DNA from: Arabidopsis thaliana
Lineage: Eukaryota > Streptophyta > Magnoliopsida > Brassicales > Brassicaceae
Length of the DNA: 64,000 nt
Reading direction: 5' to 3'
NCBI RefSeq assembly: GCF_000001735.4
Contig: NC_003070.9
Span: 3,038,001 to 3,102,000 of the forward strand
Positions 62,341 through 64,000 of the stretch are shown here, in pieces. The translations under genes were made by a program, and so were the position numbers. How positions within the stretch are numbered: position 1 is the stretch's first letter; every line of letters starts with the position of its first letter. Under the pieces are notes generated by a model. It saw only the letters and a list, made by a program, of their open reading frames with translations, had not been told where the DNA came from and did no database searches.

Positions 62341-63850
62341 CCGAATACGTATGCCCATGTCTCGGAGTATGGGCGATTTGTATATTTTATAATGGAATAA
62401 AATAAAAGAAGAAAAAAGCTTAATTTGGATAAAAGACAAACTTCACACACATATCAAGAACAGGGTCGGCTTCGCCGGTAACATTTTCCTCGCTAAAACA
62501 GAACAGTGGGCTTAAGATATATCAAGTACTACTACTTGTAAATCTTGGCAACTTTCTGGGGAATATTAATTGATATTTTCACCGATGTGACTAAGACTGT
62601 GTAATGAGGAAAAAAGAAGTAAAGTGGAAGAAGAACAAAATGGGGTTGATTCTTATAAATCCGATTGAAGAGAATCGTCCAAAGGATAAGAGATCAAAAG
62701 TAAAAAAAAAAAAAAAGATTATTAATAAAATAAAAAAACGAGAAAGAGAGAGAGAAAGAAAGATGGTGGTAGTTGTTTAATGAAGGCAGTAACCAGAAGT
62801 AGAAAGTTGGGTTTTGAGGAAGACGACAACGATAGTCTTATGGGCTTCACGTTTTCTCGGCTTTTTGCGTTTTGTAATCTGTTTCTGGGATTTACTTCAA
62901 AGTTGGGACTTTCCTTTTTTGTATTTTTTTTTATCGTTGAAAGAAAGTAATAAAATTTGTAAAACTAATTTAAGTTTATTCGAAGAATTTAAATTTGTTT
63001 TATTTTTTATATAAAAAGGGTAAAAAAATCGTTATTAAGGTTTTATTTTTTTTTCGTCAAACAAAATCCATATCGTTTTAACATCATTGTCAAACTTCGA
63101 TTCGTTCTTATCGCAAATCCACGTTACCATGTTTTCTTAGGTATTTTGCTTCTATCCTCTTAAAGTTAAATCTCCCCCTAAGTTTTTTGCAGTAAATCTC
63201 CGGAGAAGATCGAATCGACAACGTCTTATCTAGACAGCGCAATTCAGCATAGATATTGTGGCACAGCTATGTTGGACCAAAAATGTGCCTCCATAATGCA
63301 AATGTTGTCCTAGCAACACAGTATCATCCATTAGACATAGTCATGGCCCATGTTGCACATATCTGAATTGGCAAAAGGTACTAATCCCATTTCAGGAATA
63401 ACACTTTGAAGAACAAAACAAATATGAGCTTAGGAGACTTCTTAATGGCCGGCCAAGAACGCTTCAATCACTAGGGATGTGATGGTTTGGAACTTTAAGG
63501 CGCCCTTTGAGAGCTATTTCATTTTCACTCTTTTGATATTGAACTCTCAAAACAACTGTTCATTACCATGTGTTTTCTCGGTTTTTAATGTGTGTATTTG
63601 TGTGAAACAAGGCCAATAATCTATATACGAAAATAAAGAAAATGGTTCTTTACACCAAAACTTCCGTATTAAAAAGAACATTTAAAATCTGTTATCGTCA
63701 CTGTAATAAACAATGTCAATGGTTACTTATGTATAAGAAGTAGAAGAAGATGACGGAAAACAATCTTTGTCACTCTTTTGCAAGGACTGATCATCTTCTT
63801 CTTCAGTTTGATGAACCACCGGAGGACATGAAGAAAGTTTTTCATAATAA
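62341..63850. other. PHYA promoter region and 3' flank of the uniporter gene
   Basis: AT-rich with A-runs near 62702-62715. No coding feature recognised. The stretch near the right end (63660-63850) is likely 3' UTR of the next minus-strand gene. Confidence 0.5.
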
Positions 63851-64000
63851 TCAGTCCCTGCGACTCTGCAAAGCATCCTCGAGATCAAGTTCTAATCCAA
63901 CACGATTCCTTATAGACGCAGCTGCATGACAAGACGACGTCATTTTAAATAACCTCTCCAATTCCTTAAACCTCTCGCAGTCAAACTTATGACTCTTCAA
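63851..64000 (-). CDS. Mitochondrial calcium uniporter (MCU) family protein, last 49 codons
   Basis: The reverse frame enters the window open and reads [19 protein letters not shown], then [19 protein letters not shown], ending RRD-stop at 63851. The motif [KR]xxDF/FD-xERF/Y-xEL is what I recall at the C-terminus of plant MCU (DUF607) proteins, after the two membrane helices and the matrix coiled coil. The pore motif would be outside the window. I recall At1g09575 as an MCU-family gene in this position. Assignment rests on a short stretch. Confidence 0.65.

Overview
The window is plant nuclear DNA: AT-rich intergenic sequence, short GT..AG introns, and gene families specific to flowering plants (phytochrome, PIF bHLH, MYB, germin-like, NEAP). 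Gene content and order match what I remember of Arabidopsis thaliana chromosome 1, roughly At1g09415 to At1g09575. Locus names are from memory; exon boundaries were read from the sequence and, for most genes, checked by codon arithmetic.

Left part (1-19 kb): the end of a NIMIN-type NPR1-interacting gene (-), a plastid-type G6PD paralogue (-), an ATP-citrate lyase A subunit (+), a transmembrane receptor-like kinase (-), haspin kinase (+), a GPI-type X8-domain wall protein (+) and the nuclear-envelope coiled-coil protein NEAP3 (-).

Middle part (17-33 kb): a rearranged tandem duplication. Four cinnamyl-alcohol-dehydrogenase-like SDR reductase genes stand head to tail (+), all with the same five-exon structure. 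The oldest visible unit is [NEAP3 - broken CAD-like relic - CAD-like gene 1]. It was copied into [NEAP4, truncated by a 1.6-kb internal deletion - CAD-like gene 2]. Between NEAP4 and gene 2 lies a 1.6-kb element with inverted terminal repeats that holds a dead, intron-containing copy of a ribosomal protein L21 gene. A tiny poly(A) retroposon footprint, with its empty paralogous site still visible in gene 2, sits in intron 1 of gene 1. A PHD-like Cys-rich gene (-) closes this part.

Right part (34-64 kb): long AT-rich intergenic stretches separate PIF3 (+), MYB61 (+), a pectin acetylesterase (-) whose intron carries a Copia-type LTR/primer-binding-site relic, germin-like protein GLP5 (+), PHYA (-) and the last codons of a mitochondrial calcium uniporter family gene (-). 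PIF3 and PHYA, whose proteins bind each other in light signalling, lie about 16 kb apart.

There is no operon logic here. Genes are individually promoted, with several divergent or convergent pairs. I found no credible tRNA, rRNA or CRISPR, and no complete autonomous transposon.
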